Shown here in pieces: positions 38,911-52,200 of a stretch of DNA of 64,000 nt. A program made the position numbers and the translations under genes. The stretch is from contig JACDQD010000006.1 of assembly GCA_019843655.1 (NCBI GenBank), forward strand, positions 21,594,246-21,658,245. Reading direction: 5' to 3'. Below the pieces are notes generated by a model. The model was not told the origin of the DNA. It saw nothing but the letters and a program-made list of their open reading frames with translations, and did not search any database. Each line of letters begins with the position of its first letter. Positions within the stretch are counted from its first letter, which is position 1. This DNA comes from Lethocerus indicus (Eukaryota > Arthropoda > Insecta > Hemiptera > Belostomatidae).

Positions 38911-41900
38911 GCGATTCCTTATGCCTCCACGCTTCCTCTTCAATGCGCTTTCCTCTCTGAGGCGATCCACTCGTGACCCGAACAGGAGGTATTGGCCTCC
39001 CCCGCTGAAACACACAAGGGAAGGTTCTGTTCCATCTCTAAAAAAGTGCCTAAGATGTTACTTTGTCTCTTATCAAAATATAGCATCACAAATCCAACCT
39101 TGTAACATATTTGGAAGAAGGTCGGAGTCATAATGTGCCATCATTAGAATTATATGGCTATCAACATTTTATAGTGTGTCATGTAGAAGAAATAAAAAGG
39201 TTCGTAATAATTATTAACCGTCAGAAGTACTGATTCCTTTCCTCCTGACTAATTTTATTCAGCTAATATAATCTGTAATTATGTTTATAATATGTAATTT
39301 TAAATTATTTTGAAATGTATGTAATGTACGGTGTCTTACGCTTGTCTCAGTAGATATAGTTTTAATGTACAAGTATGCAATGGTGACCCATGTACCGAGG
39401 AGTAAAGCAACTTAGAAGGGAGATATGCTGATTTATCGTACTTACATACACTTATATTGACATTCTTATTCCTTAATACTCTTTCCTAAAAATTCTTAAC
39501 GTTGAAAACCTTTGAAACAATCGTATACTATAAAAAGAGAGACTGTTTATTGAGCGAAGTAACCGAAAGAAACTTTGTAATTCAATATTCTCTTTAAATT
39601 ACCTGCGGAATTCGCTAATAAAATTTTTATTTCCATTGTCCTTCCCTGAAGGGGTTTTCAGTAAATGACTACCGAACGGAGAAATAAAAGGAGATTTTTC
39701 TTTTGTATAGTAAAATTGGTATTGGCGCTTTTCAACGAGATTGGTCTTGCGGAGGAAATGAAATTAAAGGCCTACGAACATTCTTACTTAATACACACCT
39801 TATGTTGTTTATAGTACCAGAAATTTCGTTAACATTTTAAATTTAATTGAGATTCTTATAGAGAAAAGGCGCGGAAGATGCTTCCCATGATTATTGGCTC
39901 TTTCGGTATTTTTCGGTATCAACTCGACATTTCACTTATTTTGATTTAATTTAGTAATTCAAATATGTTTATAGTGTAGAGATAAAAAATTAAGACTATA
40001 TATCAACTCCGAATTGGTTGTTCATACGTTAAATCCTTGATTAAGTTAACGTCGAAAAAGAATGAACTCTGATGGGTGGCTCAAAAACACAAGTGTGGGA
40101 GCATCTCAGAGGTGATTTCGCTGGTCCATCATCAAGATCTCTGTTGGCCGCGTAACGGCCGCCCTATTGTGTACTGAAATTGGCAATTGCAAGTGCGAAT
40201 CTCGCAGTCGCCGTCGGTTCTCATATAGCGGGGCCCGTTCTCCTTTGATACGTTTTTCGAGGTTGCCAATAAAAGAATCTGCGTCCCCTTCTTTCGTGCA
40301 GTACCAACGGTGTTATTGTTATGGAGATACGTATTGTTGGAGAAAGGATTGCGACTGGGTACTGAGTACATTTTCTGCAACAGTTTACCGTTCGTACAGA
40401 GATACTCATGTACTCATCCTATGAGACGTATAAATTCACGTTTGATTTGAAGATATAGGTTTTCTGATTGGGAATGGATTCCTTTTTAAAGGATTTTTAA
40501 AGAGATCAATTTAACTCACCATGTCTCTTCCATGAACTAGAAGCGGAATCAACAAATTACGAAACATTCCACACAGAATATTTAGCTCATATGATGATTT
40601 CATATAGAAAGGATTTATATTAATGTTTAAATTTATTTATTTTCCCAATTCGGAGACCGAAAATAGATGCTGCAGTGTCCACAAAATAAAAACGACAACC
40701 GGTCGTATTATCCTTTCAGTCAGCGCCCACGCTTATCAAGTCGCCTTCCAGAAAGTTCTGGAGCCCTTCCACTGTCGTCGTTAAGCTAACGAATAACTGT
40801 AAATTCCGCATGGAAATTTCAAACTTCCAAAGACTTAAAACTTTTCCTTCGGCGGAGAAACGATAGCAATTGGCCCGGGGGCGGAAGGCTCCGCGCAAAG
40901 AAAAATCGGAAATCTGTCTGCCTTGTTATAAGTTGGAGGGAGAGGAGTAATGTCTCCCCGGAACGATTTGCATAATATCCTCTCCGGGGGTCGCGCAATC
41001 CAGCACTCGCCGCAGTGGCTGTCGGCTATTAAACGGATATTATTCCATTTCAAAATCCTCTACGCACTAAATACAATTCCACGAAAGACTATAAGCAGTT
41101 AATGAGGATTACACAATGAAAATGTACCGCTAGTTTAAACTAGAGGACCCGAGTTCGTGCAATATGGTCATTACAAGGCCACCGAAAGTTTGAGAAAGTA
41201 ATAAACAGGCAGTTATTAATCGCGGATGAATATAGCCCTGAGCCGTAGTCGAGTTGGTTTTAAAGATAAATACATTAACGACGCCTGTAATTTTATATGT
41301 AGAACGTTCGGTTACACGTACTGCAAAGTTTCTTTTTCATTTTAAAAATTAATTTGTTTTACAAAAAAGACTTCATACCGAACCTGAGCGCGTAGGCTTC
41401 GTTAAAATTGGTTACGCAAGGATTAATGACGGTGAACGGCAATTATCGTTGCTCCAATGTACGTGTCTTTCGCGTTTCTTTGATCGAACACCTGAAATTG
41501 ACCTGATGATGTTCGACGCCAAGTATAGACCGGCTCAACAAATCTGCCAGCTATTTTCGAGCACTCCGCCGAGAGTCGTGTAACGTATTATTTTGAAATC
41601 TCCATATTCATCGGGCTAATTGATATGGTAATAAGCCGGCCTGTGGAATGAGTCACAATTGGCGGCAATTAGGCTCGGTAAACGGCCAATTCAATATTTC
41701 ACTTTCGTTCTACCTACGGACCCGATTTTTTTTGCGCCCATAAAGACCCGCCGGCTGTTTACGGTCCGAAACTGTAATCTATCAATGTTTTTCGATTTCT
41801 AATTCGGGCCACATTCCTATTTATAACCTATAGTGCAATCGTCCACAGTCTCAAATTGAAGCTGTTATTAGAATACTCATGTCTCCAACTGAAAACATAA

Positions 41901-44634
41901 TATTGAATATTAGTTGCGCTAGATTAGTTCTTTCCTAGATTTCGATGTCTTTTCCCTGCTTGGCATTTGTTTAATTAGATTTAAAATGGGGGTCTGTATT
42001 TGGTCCTTATCATTTGAACAATTGAGGCTGATTGAGGTTACAGAAATGTAACAGATCTTTAAGGTACTAATTATCTCGATTCTATTCTACTGGTAAGTGA
42101 AACGATTGGAATGTTGCTAACAGTTGGCTACCATATGGACAATAAATGACCGAATAACTGCCTTCCCCGAGCACCCAGTTGCTCTTTTCGCCCCTCTTTG
42201 GTTCGCCAAATGTTTATTTATAACCGGGAGAATTAAAAAGTCCGGTCCGACTGGTTTCCCAGTTTCATTATGAATGCCGGCCCGGATAATACGCCTCTGG
42301 GCCTGGGAGTCAAAAACAAGACAATTAACGTCTTGCCCTTGCGCTTTTAATAATCTAAAACGATAGTCGGACCGCGGAATAAGTCGATTATTAAGCTTTG
42401 GGTCAGAAAAAAATCTTAAGGATTAATAAAAAGTAAAATAAAAGTTCAGAGATGAGCCGGCGGTTAAATGTAGAGTTCAATGCGTACGCTATATGGAACA
42501 TGCCTGAATATATCGTCCCCTCGCTAGACCTAGACCTGAAATACTTTTTTCTGGCATGCATTCCTTTATTCTAATTTTTTCAGCCTTTTTCTATTTTAAA
42601 ATCCTGCATTGATATGCGTTAATATCTGATGTATTTTAAAGTGACCTCACTGTTTTTTCTAGAAATATTCAATAATGGGAAATTCTAACAATTCGAGAAA
42701 CCTAGCTCAATAAATCAGGCAATTAACTAATATTTATTTTACTCGTATTATCATATTCATCTTTATTCCATTTAATTCAGTGTTTGATGATATTTTCTAC
42801 TTACTCTTAAAAACCTATTTTTCTTAGCAAACGTTCGTTATTTTATTTATGTAAGTATTTAAGAGTACATGTGCATATTAACGTCTCCAATAAATTAGTA
42901 CGCTCTTACACCAAATTTAAACTGAAAGAAAAAACTAGGTCAGTCTTCCATGCATTGCTATGATGCATCTATATGGGGTGTAATAATGGAGGATTATATT
43001 GTTTATATTGATATAAATGATGTACAGGCATTGTAAGTACTGAGCTTGTCGCAAGGAGGCTGTAATTAATGAATCTCGCGAAGGCCAAACATTTACTGGG
43101 AAATACTTTCAGGTGAGGCTATTTATACTCGGGCAGTGGAGTGTTGCCGGGGGTCGCGAGCTTCGGATTAAGACAAATGAACCCATTTGAGCCCGTTGTT
43201 GTTGTCTCTGGGCGTCGTTCGGCCTCGGCCACCACCCGACTATCAATCTTCCACACCGCGTAACGGCGGGATCAGTTTCAGTTTCTCATCTCGGTCAAAA
43301 AGACGCCGCCCATTCGTCACAGAGCCGGCAATCCTAGTCGCATCTTCCCTTTTTCTGTGCCCATTGTACGAATCAAAGAGACCTACTTGAGTCGCGGAAA
43401 GATTAATTTTCTGCACGACGTATTCGGATTGTCGGTTCTTTCTTAGGCCAAATAAATTTCGTTTTCCCTCAAAGCCGAGAAAGAATCCCTTTTACCTGTA
43501 GCTTCTTTCATATCGAATGTTTCTTTAGGGAACATTAAAATTTTATTGTCGTTATAGACCCAGAATGTTATCAATCTTGTTTTTATATAGCGTAAAAAAC
43601 ATAATATAATGAGCTATATTCGGGAAAAGCTACATAAATAAACGTTTCCCATATTAATCTTGCTAAACAATACATCATTCCTACGCTATAGGAATAGTCC
43701 GAATTATTTTCTGCTACAATTTATCTGGAATACCGAAATATGTGGATCTATTAAACATATAAAATATGAAGGTATAAATTTCAGATGACAAATTGTATAT
43801 TACATCGAGCCGACATTTTATACCCGGAGGTTTCTATCAATGTAAAATTAATTTTTATCATATATTTACGCTTGTATTTTTTCCCGAACTTCTCAATTCC
43901 GCCGTGGCTGTTTTATTTTGCCAACGTTCTAAATATAACTCACCAAATAAAATATTGAACTTGAAAATGTATAACGGGAGATCGAGATGGAGTTTTACAT
44001 TCCCCGAACAGATGGCTGAGAACCAATAGAAACAACAATGGGGAGACATTTGGGAGACTTGATACCTTGGTAGGCGGAACCTAATAGCCGATCATTAACC
44101 TCTGTCGATCTTAATCCTTGTTAGTGATGACTGAGAACAATGATCTCGGATTGGCCCGAATGAGCCAGATAAATTTTTCATTCTATTAGTGGAATATTAC
44201 CATATTTAGTTTAGGATCTAAAGAATGTCAAAAATTTCATTACGAGGAAAGGTAGAAAAATGCGGCGAAATCTGCATATCAGGCTTGTCAGCGAACTTCA
44301 ATAGCAAATTTTATAATACAAATACACATGTACTGGGTGTACAAATACACACATAATACAATTCATATTAAAACCTAACCCATTGTTTGTTGATATATTA
44401 AGAGAAGTAATAGATAGTTAGCATATGATTCCTGAAAATGGACCAGGATTTGGTTCAATCAAATGATCGTTTAATTCTATAAATTGGTTTTAAACTATCC
44501 TACTGCATTTAGAAACATATCAAAGTAGAAAGAGTATACCCAACATAACGTGTAATTTTTATTACTTTCATATCATATTGCAGTCGAACAATAATGTTAT
44601 CTTACTAATACGTTCTGATCTATTCGTTATTTGT

Positions 44635-44666
44635 CTAACACGTTCTGTTTTCTTTTTTAGGTAAGT
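44635..44666 (+). promoter_or_regulatory. Recursive splice (ratchet) site candidate 2
   Basis: CTAAC at 44635-44639, a good branch-point match, lies 21-25 bases before the AG. It is followed by GTTCTGTTTTCTTTTTTAG (AG at 44659-44660), a strong pyrimidine tract, and then directly by GTAAGT (44661-44666). TACTAAT at 44603-44609 is a second possible branch point. The joined 3' and 5' sites form a recursive splice site like candidate 1, about 29.4 kb upstream on the same strand. The motif is visible; function is inferred. Confidence 0.6.
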
Positions 44667-44724
44667 TCCATAAGTCAATTCGCCTTTCAATCTCATGTTG
44701 GAACTCTCATCCGTGTATTTTGAG
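44661..44724 (+). other. Putative 64-nt recursive-splice exon
   Basis: The segment begins GTAAGTTCC and ends TTTTGAG immediately before GTGAGTAC (44725-44732), a strong 5' splice site. The arrangement of 3' site, regenerated 5' site and downstream 5' site is that of a recursive-splice exon. At 64 nt it is not divisible by three. One frame stays open and the other two contain stops, so inclusion would probably disturb the reading frame. It could instead be an ordinary short cassette or poison exon. No homology is recognised. Confidence 0.45.
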
Positions 44725-46190
44725 GTGAGTACTCGGCATGCTAGCATAAAATAACCGTCGGTACATTTTAATATTTTCGGTCCAATTTAAATATAATTAC
44801 CAGCTACTTCAGGAGCTGGTTATCCCAAAGTATTTTATCAACTCTTGACTTTTTAAAGAAGACTCCGAACATGAAGATATAGTGAAACTTCATTCCTCAG
44901 TAAATCTTTTGTCCGCGAGTTAAGGGATTGGTGGACTCCTAAATTCGTTTTGGATTTCCCTTTAATCTTCTCTAAAATGAATTTCGCTTGCCCCTGTGAA
45001 CCCTTGTTATGGCTACTTTGCCCTTCAAAGACTACTTTTTCAGAATTAACCTTTCAGAAAATTACTTTTCCTGGATTGTGGATTTTTAAAACGCAATTAC
45101 TAGACATCATTGGCCTATAGAATTGTCTGGAAGAACAACATTTCCTACTGTGTACCAAGTACTTAGCTTACTCGGTTTTATCCGAGTTATGTGTTATCCG
45201 TTTTTTATACGAGATATGTATGCGTAATTGGTCCGGTTCGGTGGCCTACATTAAAATAATCCTTTTGAAATATTACAGAATAATAAAGGGTCCTCTACCG
45301 CTCAGTAATGGGTCCTGCCTATTACGGTCATTGTAGTTTTCGTCGAGTTCTGTAGGTGTAATGAAGCTCATATTGTTTGTAAATGACACGTGCTCGCGCG
45401 AGTTCGGACCTAGCCCACATACCGGTGACGGGATAGACGGGAGAGAAAACTATTTGACGTCTGTTGTCTTTGTTTAAGCCGTTACTTGACTTGGCGGGGA
45501 CCACGTCCCCCCCCCGCCTCCTCAATCCCCAAATCCCAACCGATCTCTGCCCACGCGCCCACTATGAAAGTTTTCGTCTCCGGTTCACTGGGTTTATGAG
45601 AATCACGAGTAGAATGTCATCGCATGAAATCTCCCTCCTTTCCTTTTCCTGCAGATGCTACAAGAAACCTTGGTGCAATACCATAGGATTAAAATATTCC
45701 CAATGATTATAACTTCAGCACCTGGGCGTTTTAGTGGATTCTCAATATTTTTTTATCATTTAAATACTTTATTTCTGATAATATATTCATTAGAATATCA
45801 GTAAATGATTGAGCCAAGGTCTAACGAACAAAAAACTGACTAATAATTAATTAAATTAACGAAAAACTATATTTAGGCGGAACGTGTGTATATAAAATAT
45901 ATTTATGCATATATTGGATGGACTACTGAAAAAGTCCCACTCATAAGTATCAAAATTTGTATTCAAACATGGCTAAATGATGAATTTCAAGAAAGCTATA
46001 AATTGAGTATTTAGTATATCCCTTGGGGCCAAATGACCGTACATTGAGTTTAGGCAGTATGAAAGGGGGAACCGGAAGAGAAATATCAGTGTTCCCAGGA
46101 AGGAAAATCAATGATAAATCGCACGGAAAAGGAGCCCTGGGTAGGGTAGGTACCCTCGAATTTTCGAGATAGTCTACGGGTGATTAATAG

Positions 46191-47840
46191 TAACGTGAAT
46201 TCGCAAACCGGTGCCTGTGTATTGGGTCGCCCGGAGAGGGTAGTTAATTACGAGGCCGAGATAGAGCCTTGTAAAGGAGGCGACCGCCGGAGACGGAGAG
46301 TTTACAAGCCGCCATTAATCATCCGACCCGAGGTGGCCTACCCTCCCTCGGTAGCCTCATTAAACCGAACATCGCGCGACAGGCCCTCCACAGCCAGGTA
46401 AAATATCCGGTTCCCAGATTTACATGCCGCAAGAAGATATTGGGGGTATACGTGCGATTGATTGAAATGTCAACAAGGAGGCGGTCTAGATTAGTCATCT
46501 TATTTTAGGAAGCCATGTTTATTTTTTTAATTAAATATATTTGCCGAAGAGGGTATGAGATTACACTATACTCCTTGTACAAAACTCTGCTATTGAAATA
46601 GATTAGGAAATTCGTAAAACAATTAAACATTTTCCCCAACAAGAATGAATATGTTCGTTTAATGTTAAAATTGGGGTTAAAATTTGTTTTCCCTTTTCAT
46701 GTTAAACTTGAAAGTTGAAACGAGACCGCTGTCACATTATTTACTTGTCAATTTAGTCAATATAATCTGGATAAATTAATATGTCAGATAAATTAATAAC
46801 AGAATGTCCAAACAAATTCGTAAGTCTGTCATATAGTTGTGGCTGACCCTAGGTTATACTTTTGGCGAAAGCACCGCGGGTAATATATCACGGTTTAATG
46901 GTAGACGCTTTTGAACGTCGTAGAAATTATTAGTCGTCGGCGTCTTGACACTACTCTGAGTCAGTCGTGGAATTAAAATTCTATTTCTACGGGGCGCGGT
47001 TCTTGAATTGCGCGGTGACCAAATTTAACCCGCCTACCTCTTATTCCGTCCGGCGACCCGGGCAAAGGACCCCGGGATCATCGGACTTGGAGGTTTACGT
47101 TTGTTGGGCTTTCACCTTTGGGCGGGCGCCTCTGTATACCCGGCCCCACTAATAGATCACCCGCTAAATACACAGTCCCCTGGCCCCTGTCCCAAACAAC
47201 CGCCGTACTTATTTTTATTTTTTCAATTCCCTCATACTTGCGGGTTTTATGCATTCGCAAATAAATTTGTCGCCGTGTCTCAGACGGTTTTACATGCTTG
47301 ACAGTCCTCTGCTTGCGAGTAATTCAGCAACTCGAAGTCGTCTACCTCCAGTCTGTAGGTAAACGTGAAGTGGAAAATTGGCAATAAATCGTAAATCTAA
47401 ATTATAGTATCGGGTTTAAAGCACCAAACTCTAGTAGCTCAAAAATATTAGGGACAAAAATGATTTAACGTGATATAAATTTCACGTGATTTCAAGTGAT
47501 ATAACGGAAGCCGTGTAAAATCAAGTAGTATATAATTGTCACTACGAGAAAATAAATCTTCCGTATCAATTAGTGGCTTATCGGCTTTGGTCGTTTCTCC
47601 ATCAGCACCAATTTCACCCCAATCGGCCATTCGGGTTTGATTGATCCCTCCCGGGGCGGCTTTTCAATAAAGATGAAATTCTCATCTCTCCGTCGGGCCA
47701 CTGAAACCGCATGTTGAGAGCGTCTGAAAAGGAGCCTGACTGATGAAAGGCGTTAAGTTCTGCGAAAGGCCGGCCGTTCACCGAATAACTAGCGGGCGTG
47801 TCCACCGGCTAAGAGGCGCTTGGTGGTGCCGCTACGCTCG
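46191..47840. other. Group of GC/CpG-rich islands
   Basis: GC-rich blocks at about 46190-46410, 46980-47180 and 47580-47840 are separated by AT-rich DNA. Open frames on both strands (for example 46180-46401, 46967-47152 plus and 47078-47260, 47614-47805 minus) are short and unassigned. The repeated ACGTGA/TCACGT words at about 47469-47484 form a small inverted repeat. Confidence 0.45.
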
Positions 47841-48002
47841 CTCGCTGGATCTGCACTAGAACCAATTCAGCAACACTATACGCGGCTGAAAACGCTATAT
47901 CCCGTAATAATCGGCGAACGTCACTGCACGATCTTCTATAAGAGCCAGAATAATTTCAGAAACCGAGCCTGCGCCACGATCTATACCCAGTGGATACGAG
48001 TT

Positions 48003-48084
48003 ATATTCACGACTTTTTCGGGTTTAAAACAGTTTACAATCTAATCCCGAATATTCCTTATAATTAAGTTACATACAATTTTGT
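48003..48084 (+). repeat. Diverged dispersed repeat, copy 1
   Basis: It shares TATTCACGACT, TTTAAAA..GTTTACA and TTAAGTTACA, in the same order and similar spacing, with 59974-60044. The copies differ by short insertions and substitutions. Same order over about 75 bases makes a common origin likely. Element class is unknown. Confidence 0.6.
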
Positions 48085-48611
48085 TAGTTTAAGAATAGGG
48101 TCCCTCAGGCCTTCAGGAATTGTGTCCTGAACCGAAGATAAATAACGAAAAAAACAGTTGACTGAAACCGTGTTTTGCAGATGTAACTTAAGGCCACTTT
48201 GTGTAACATTTGCCATTCCAAACAGGTTTATATTATTCCACGAATACTGCTTGGTAAACAGTACCCCGTATAGAGTAGAAGGTCAAACGAAATAATAAGA
48301 GGACAAATTGTTTTTTGATGTCCCTAGTTTAATGAGTCAAATTTTAATAATACTTTTAAAACTGTTATGGTCAAGTTATTTTAATTGTGTCATTATCGTG
48401 ATTTGTAGTAAAAAAAAATATAAAAATATTTATAAGTGGGTAATATTACTAACCGTACAATGAGTTTAACAATATTTACAAAATGGTGGCCCAAACCTAT
48501 GTCGAAACGAGGGAAACAATTCTGACGCAAGCTGCATTATGACTGAAAACGAGTTGGAACGGGAGGAATCCGACATAGCGGGAATTTGACATTGAACCGT
48601 CAGAAAAACTC

Positions 48612-48706
48612 CAACGTGGATGCGAGTAACACGACAGGATGCGTCCTGAATTTATTATTATTACATTATTTTCCCGAGCAGTGGGCGTTTTTGAACGATA
48701 GTTTCA
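48612..48706 (+). repeat. Direct repeat, copy A
   Basis: About 95 bases align end to end with 49161-49253 at roughly three quarters identity by eye. Shared blocks include GCGAGTAAC, CGAC, GAATTTATTATTAT, ACATTAT, TTCCCGAG and TGCGTTTT-like words. The copies start about 550 bases apart. This could be an old local duplication or repeats at the ends of a degenerate mobile element. Confidence 0.8.
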
Positions 48707-49160
48707 GGCAAGGTTTCCCAAAGAGGACGCTTCGGTGAGCCTGCGTTGTTACCTTAGGCTTATCTTTATACCTCCTTGTCCTTAGGCCCGGATCGACCAT
48801 TATGCAAAATAAGGGGTAAAGCCCCCCCTTTTCGTAGCAAGAATTTTGATATTTACATTTAACTTCGTTCTCATCCTATAGTAACAATATCCCATTCAGC
48901 GTTCGTTAAAGATTTGACCTAATTAGCTCCATTAGTCAATTCTGTTTCCAAACAGTCTAGAATTGGACTGTTGGCGGGTCATAGGTCTTTTTTCGAGCGA
49001 TCGGAGAATAAAACTAAAAAACAAAATTAGATGTAGAAGATAACCAGGCGTTATTGCGTATTGCCTGATGAAAAATATACCAGTGGCAAATTTCAAATGA
49101 ATTATGATTTATTAAAGAATTGTTATGTTTCATTTTATCTGTTGCGCTGAACAGATGTCT

Positions 49161-49253
49161 AACGACGACGCGAGTAACGCGACGGAAGCGTGCAGAATTT
49201 ATTATTATGACATTATCTTCCCGAGTAATATGCGTTTTAGAACCGTATCTTCA
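49161..49253 (+). repeat. Direct repeat, copy B
   Basis: Partner of 48612-48706. The sequence between the copies contains no open frame of interest, and no inverted terminal repeat or target-site duplication was found at the outer edges. If the pair bounds an element, it would be non-autonomous and short. Confidence 0.8.
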
Positions 49254-52200
49254 TTATGTTACTCATGTTGATCGGTTAATATTTGAATACTTATAAATGT
49301 AGTGACGACCATTTTCAAATTACAATTCCACTAAAAAACAGGACTCAAAAGTATTCTTTCTAGTAGTTCGAGACACGCAAAAACTAAAATGTACTTAATT
49401 AAAAATTGCAATGTAATTCGTAACACCGAATGTGTGTATGGATATGAGTTATTGTTTGTAACAAATGAACTGACCGAACCTATTATGCAACCGGTTGATA
49501 AGCGTTGCCCCTATCAGTTACAATATTGAAACACGCGCTGTTTTATCTAATGCCGTTTTTCGTCCTGTCAGTGTTGTTTTCATTTTGGAGTATTATTTCA
49601 ATGCAGTAACATTTGACTGCGCAATGGTGCACAGTCAGTTCGGCCGGATTTACGTTTTGAAAGCATTCAAGTTCGGAGCTGCAGGCCGGCGTCGGGTTTA
49701 CACATCTCCAATTCAGAGTACTCCTTCTCTCGTGGTATTCCCCCTTCCCGGGATTTTTCTATGTCCCGGCTGCATTCCTTGAATCTGACAGAGACAGATC
49801 CATCAACCTGTGTTCCCCGGCCATATTTTTGCCTCGCCCGTTCCTGATGTACATGTGTTATAAGTTTCATGAATTCACCATACATTTGCCGGCATCCTGC
49901 AGTAGCAGTACTGTTTCGTAGGTCTTCTTTATATATTTTCGCGACGTATGTTCCTTGTACCATATTGCTTTAGAGTCTGATTAATCCGTATCTACCTATA
50001 CCAGAACTGAAGTTTATGGTTCGCATCCATAAATTATTATAAATATTATATAGTGAACCGAATACCTAGCAAATAGTAGGGAAATGGTAACTCTTTGTTT
50101 GACTTTCTATTTTCAAACATAATTGTGACAGCACTGATGGACAAGAGTCATTGCATATATTATTTGCTGCGGTCACGATAACCGAAACGGTCGGAGCCCA
50201 TTGTAAAGGCCTGGAACCTATAATACCGTGAAATGTACCGGAATTCGGTTCGGCCTTTCTCCGTGCGGTTGTTCTGCCGAGGAGAAAGCCTAAACTGCCA
50301 TCGCACAATTGAAGCGGGTACCGGACCAAATTTTCAACTCCAGTTTGTTGACCTTAAACGGTCGTGAACTTAATTCATTTTGTTCTTTACATTTAGAAAA
50401 GGCCAGTTGAGAAAAATTGTAGAACCAAACTGTGCGAATTTAAATTATAAATATGCATATAACAGGTGCATTCCATAATTTTTATATTATGCGGCTGTTT
50501 GCGTTGATAATGGTAGCTAATTCAAATGAATGGTCTTTTATGCTTACTTATACTACACCAATTTTTTTCGTAAAATATGTTCAATTCAACACTGAAGGAA
50601 TTAATTTTTCAATTAATTTATCTTCGAGTATAGAAAAAAGATGATGTTCAGAAAACAAAAAGAATGAAAGGGCGTTGACACCTAGAATTCCTTTTGTTTG
50701 TTTATATTTACTGTCGGATGGAAGTCGTTTGACAACTATTAATAGACAAATCACGTCGAGGTCTGTTTCCATATGTTGTGTGCGTGTGAGACGATTGCGG
50801 TGTGTTCCAAACTGCGGCCGTGATCCTGACTTTTGGGGCGGCCAGTCTAAATAGACATTCCAAACGGACCCATCTATTATCGCTCGCCCCTTCTGCTCAG
50901 TCTTACTCCGATATTCGGTTTCGATTTTACCTCAGGCTTCAAGTAACAGTCGCAGATCCTCCCTAATACTGCATGTATCTTGGGCCTTATAGAGATATCT
51001 CTTGGGCCATAACTCATATCTCCCACTAATATGACGTAAAAGAATGTTACCTATTTTTCAGTTAAATTATATTTGTATTGCGACATTTGTAACACTAATA
51101 TTTTATTCGTCCTTAGGAACTCTTCAAGTGAACTCTGTGTAAAACAAATTTATGACCAGGGTTCTTAAAATTATGACTTCCACTGTCAGTTCTAAGCTGT
51201 TTTATTCTGCAATAAACTGTTAAAAGTAAAAGCGGACGCTGGAATCGCTCCCGGGCCAGGGGTTAGAAAATTCATATTCCAATTTTATGGGGCTGCCGTT
51301 ATTCTGAAAAGTGCTGGCGGAAAAGTCGCGCAAATAGACATCAGAGGGAAAATTCCGGTTTGCGGTACCATGTTTCTGTTCTCTTCAAAAATATAAACTT
51401 ATTTAAGATCAACTTTTATTGAGCTTTAATTCCAAACTTTAGTGGTGTATCTAACTTACTCCGTCTTGAAACTTTTTCAAGCCCCGAGTTACAGGAGTCG
51501 AAAATATGACTCCGGAATGCCATGTGTCAGCGCCAACTGGAGCTTGAGTGAGACACAGAATATAGCAGAATATGATTTATTTTCCTTCTATAAAAATGGT
51601 GTCATTTTATGTACAATTTCAGATCTTCGTTTGATCCTCCTCTAAGGGTTTTGTACATTACCACCTATTTGCTTTGATATAATACTGTAAAAATCAAAGC
51701 GTCCGCCAGGACTTTTGATTTTGTAATAACACGTTCATCTTAAGGACTTCCTGTTGTCGGAAGATCAAATGATTTAGAATCAGAAAGTGTATTGTTTTAG
51801 GTCAGCGAATAATAGAGCAATTAAGGGAGTGATAATTAGCCAACCAGCGGTTCAAATTAACCAGAAGGAATCTTGACTCCGACGTCCGTGAACAGGAATT
51901 GGACGACTGAAATTGGTTTAACTAAGATTAGTCACCGCCTGAATTAGGCAATTAGAAATGCGTTCGCGATTAGCGGGCATGTCGAGCCAAACATCTATTG
52001 AAATGTTACTTTTTTCTTCGACAAGCGAAAGGCGGAAGAAGGAGGGAAACTTGTTTTAACCATTTTCTTATAATATATTAGAAAATATAATAAAAATTAA
52101 AAAACATTTTATACCTTTACTTTTATACAGTTCAAGTAGTTGATGTGACTTTTACTTTTTTCTTTACTTTGTACTCTTTCACTTAAATGCGTCTATATTA

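Larger units (their letters stand above)
38911..46190. other. AT-rich stretch containing the second recursive splice site
   Basis: No supported gene over more than 7 kb. The main content is the ratchet-type site and short exon at 44660-44724. A weaker site of the same kind lies at 43111-43118, where CTTTCAG is followed by GTGAGG after a poor pyrimidine tract. Small GC-rich spots occur near 40850-41000 and 43140-43320. The minus-strand C-rich complement at 45507-45537 has uneven loops and is only a weak G-quadruplex candidate. Confidence 0.55.

Noticed and set aside
42560..42583. Strong 3' splice-like site ending ATTTTTTCAG
   Set aside because: No acceptable 5' splice site follows within a plausible short-exon distance. 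Such sites are common in T-rich DNA.
43111..43118. Possible third recursive splice site (CTTTCAG followed by GTGAGG)
   Set aside because: The upstream pyrimidine tract is weak and the 5' site is off consensus, so it is not separable from chance.
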